A DNA stretch of 6,736 nucleotides. Origin: Deltaproteobacteria bacterium. GTDB taxonomy: Bacteria; Desulfobacterota; Desulfobacteria; Desulfobacterales; C00003060. The notes under the pieces were generated by a model. That model was not told the DNA's origin and ran no database searches. It saw only the letters and a list, made by a program, of their open reading frames with translations. The stretch lies in assembly GCA_019309245.1 (NCBI GenBank), contig JAFDGP010000137.1:1-6736 (forward strand), given 5' to 3'. Shown one piece after another: positions 5,609 to 6,736 of the stretch; position 1 is the stretch's first letter; each line of letters starts with the position of its first letter. Both the position numbers and the translations under genes were made by a program.

Positions 5609-6390
5609 ATTGGTGGGGCCCACCGTTTCTTGTGTCCATCATAACACCAGCTGTTCGGAAGGGCGGCTCTGAGGCAGAACTTTGGATTCCTGGCCCAGTT
5701 GAGAAGCCGTGCATGGGCTTCATTGATTCGCACAAAGGTGTCGGTCTTGTCTCCCCTGTCCGGATGATAACGCTTGGCCTTTCTTCTGTAGGCGGACTTG
5801 AGGTGCTGCATGCCCTTTTCTGAAAGAATCTGGGCCTTGGTCAGTTTAAGCAGTTTCAGGGCGTTTTTTTCGTTGAGATTCAACTTCGGCGTGCGCTTGG
5901 GCACGGGCGTGACGGCACTTGGGGGGATGTCATGCCTGCAGGCCCGATCCAGTAGCCGCTGAGAAGCCCACCAGCCGGACCTGGTTTCCTGTGCCAGGCT
6001 GTACCAGTCCCGGCCCGCCTGCTGAACCAGTTCCAGCAAATCATCGGCCACCCGTCGACCCTTGTTTCGTTTCCAAACAAACCGGGAGATGGTCTTCGAG
6101 CCTCTGGGCAGGACGTCCAGAATCAATCGGTCGTGCGTGTAAGAAAACGCTGCGTAACGCGCACGGAGCGCCTGCACCAGGCCCGAACAGATAAACAAGG
6201 CGAAATCAAGCCGTTTCTTGCATCTGTCGCTGCAGTATCTGCGCTTTTTTTTCGGGATGGGCCGTTGCCCGCAAGCAATGCACAGGCCCTTTTTGGGGGA
6301 GAGCGGGGCGGGTGTTGCGGCCTTGCCCGATGCGTGGCAACCCTGCTTAACCGAAGAGGCTGAGACCGCATGCGGATCCCTTGCTTTCAT
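5605..6390 (-). CDS. Zinc-finger and J-domain (DnaJ-like) protein
   Basis: A 261-residue protein from ATG (complement of 6388-6390) to TAG (complement of 5605-5607). The N-terminal 30 or so residues look disordered. CIACGQRPIPKKKRRYC then SDRC gives a CxxC...CxxxC set (C37, C40, C53, C57), a probable zinc-binding ribbon in a very basic context that could touch nucleic acid. The middle (about 60-155) is unrecognised. Residues about 178-234 form a J domain: helix II LKSAYRRKAKRY, the HPD motif (209-211) that stimulates the ATPase of DnaK/Hsp70, and helix III TFVRINEAHARLL. It lacks the Gly/Phe and cysteine-rich regions of DnaJ, so it is a class C (type III) J protein, probably a specialised DnaK partner. 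An in-frame TAA lies shortly upstream and there is no other M before residue 194, which supports this start; GGGGG about 12 nt upstream is a poor ribosome site. Its client is unknown. Confidence 0.85.
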   Translation of the reverse strand: MKARDPHAVSASSVKQGCHASGKAATPAPLSPKKGLCIACGQRPIPKKKRRYCSDRCKKRLDFALFICSGLVQALRARYAAFSYTHDRLILDVLPRGSKTISRFVWKRNKGRRVADDLLELVQQAGRDWYSLAQETRSGWWASQRLLDRACRHDIPPSAVTPVPKRTPKLNLNEKNALKLLKLTKAQILSEKGMQHLKSAYRRKAKRYHPDRGDKTDTFVRINEAHARLLNWARNPKFCLRAALPNSWCYDGHKKRWAPPI

Positions 6391-6736
6391 AAACGTGCAA
6401 GAACCCCCTTGCTGTTTACCCTCTTAAGAAACTCAATTCAAATTGCGGTTCATGCATTAAGAACAATACGCGTGTTTTGGGACAAAAAACTTTAAAAGAT
6501 AATTACGAAAGCACGAAATAAAAGAAATTGAGGTTTTCGTGTTTTCGTAATAATTTTTTTTCGGTTCCGGTTCGTCCGGGTTGGGAATTAAGGCCTCTTA
6601 TTTCAGAGTTTCTTTCATAAATGCGTCCGGGGCGACGCCTCGGTATCAGGTGCTCATGTTGCAACATTGGACTGGCGGCATGGGGCACCAAGTTCAGATC
6701 CGAGGGTCCAGTTTGCCCGGGCCTCCACAATCCGGC
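6391..6736. other. Gene-free end region: AT-rich block then GC-rich repeat-like stretch
   Basis: No convincing coding sequence is seen in these 346 bases. Bases about 6411-6560 are clearly AT-rich compared with the genes and would hold the promoter of the J-domain gene, although no clear -35/-10 pair was found. At 6562-6573 CGGTTC occurs twice in tandem, followed by GTCCGGGTTGGG. A short hairpin GCGTC/GACGC is at 6623-6638. The rest (6640-6736) is GC-rich and could be the edge of a dispersed repeat or a gene lying beyond the window. Confidence 0.5.
6502..6551. repeat. 17-bp inverted repeat followed by a T-run
   Basis: Bases 6502-6518 pair with 6535-6551 in 17 consecutive positions, 16 Watson-Crick and one G-U (6511 with 6542), around a 16-nt loop. 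Eight T residues follow at 6554-6561. This has the form of a terminator read on the plus strand, but the stem is AT-rich and no plus-strand gene lies near enough upstream (ftsH ends almost 900 nt earlier, beyond an opposing gene). A dispersed palindromic repeat or a terminator for an unseen transcript are alternatives. Confidence 0.6.

Noticed and set aside
6503..6730. Minus-strand open frame of 75 codons at the window end
   Set aside because: It crosses the AT-rich palindrome and ends in a low-complexity tail; no ribosome site or domain is seen. It might be part of a repeat.
1..6736. tRNA, rRNA, CRISPR array, transposase or phage genes
   Set aside because: No cloverleaf-like sequence, regularly spaced repeats, or DDE or serine/tyrosine recombinase motifs were seen on either strand.

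Overview
The window looks like a chromosomal segment from a mesophilic, moderately high-GC (by eye, high 50s %) Gram-negative bacterium. The best guess is a sulfate reducer of the Desulfobacterota (former Deltaproteobacteria, Desulfobacterales-like). This rests on the style of the proteins, a complete tungstate ABC transporter (tungsten serves formate dehydrogenases and aldehyde oxidoreductases in such organisms), and AT-rich spacer DNA between GC-rich genes. The taxonomic call is an inference; there is no rRNA or other marker gene here.

Layout. (1) 2-361: the 3' end of a TIGR01777-type SDR sugar-nucleotide-epimerase-like gene. (2) 362-526: spacer with a small hairpin over the SDR stop codon, candidate control sequences, and a strong Shine-Dalgarno that sets the start of tupA. 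(3) 527-2900: tupA-tupB-tupC, encoding a tungstate-binding protein, a permease and an ATPase. tupB and tupC overlap by ATGA; a 104-nt gap with an inverted repeat separates tupA from tupB. The last codons of tupC contain a perfect 22-bp inverted repeat. (4) 2908-3633: an unrecognised protein of about 241 residues, starting 7 nt after tupC. (5) 3634-3802: spacer holding an exact 69-bp copy of the ftsH 5' coding region and a 9-bp-stem hairpin. (6) 3803-5608: ftsH, a membrane AAA+ zinc protease with all key motifs. (7) 5605-6390, minus strand: an unusual protein with an N-terminal four-cysteine zinc-binding motif and a C-terminal J domain; its stop codon overlaps that of ftsH. (8) 6391-6736: no convincing gene; an AT-rich block with a 17-bp inverted repeat, then a GC-rich stretch that resembles repeat or mobile-element flank.

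How the genes work together. TupA should capture tungstate in the periplasm, TupB form the channel and TupC hydrolyse ATP. FtsH and the J-domain protein both belong to protein quality control, but they are convergent and nothing in the sequence shows that they act together. I see no complete new defence or mobile system. The most unusual features are structural: the exact ftsH 5' duplication, whose collapse would give a new in-frame FtsH N terminus, and the long palindrome inside the tupC reading frame.
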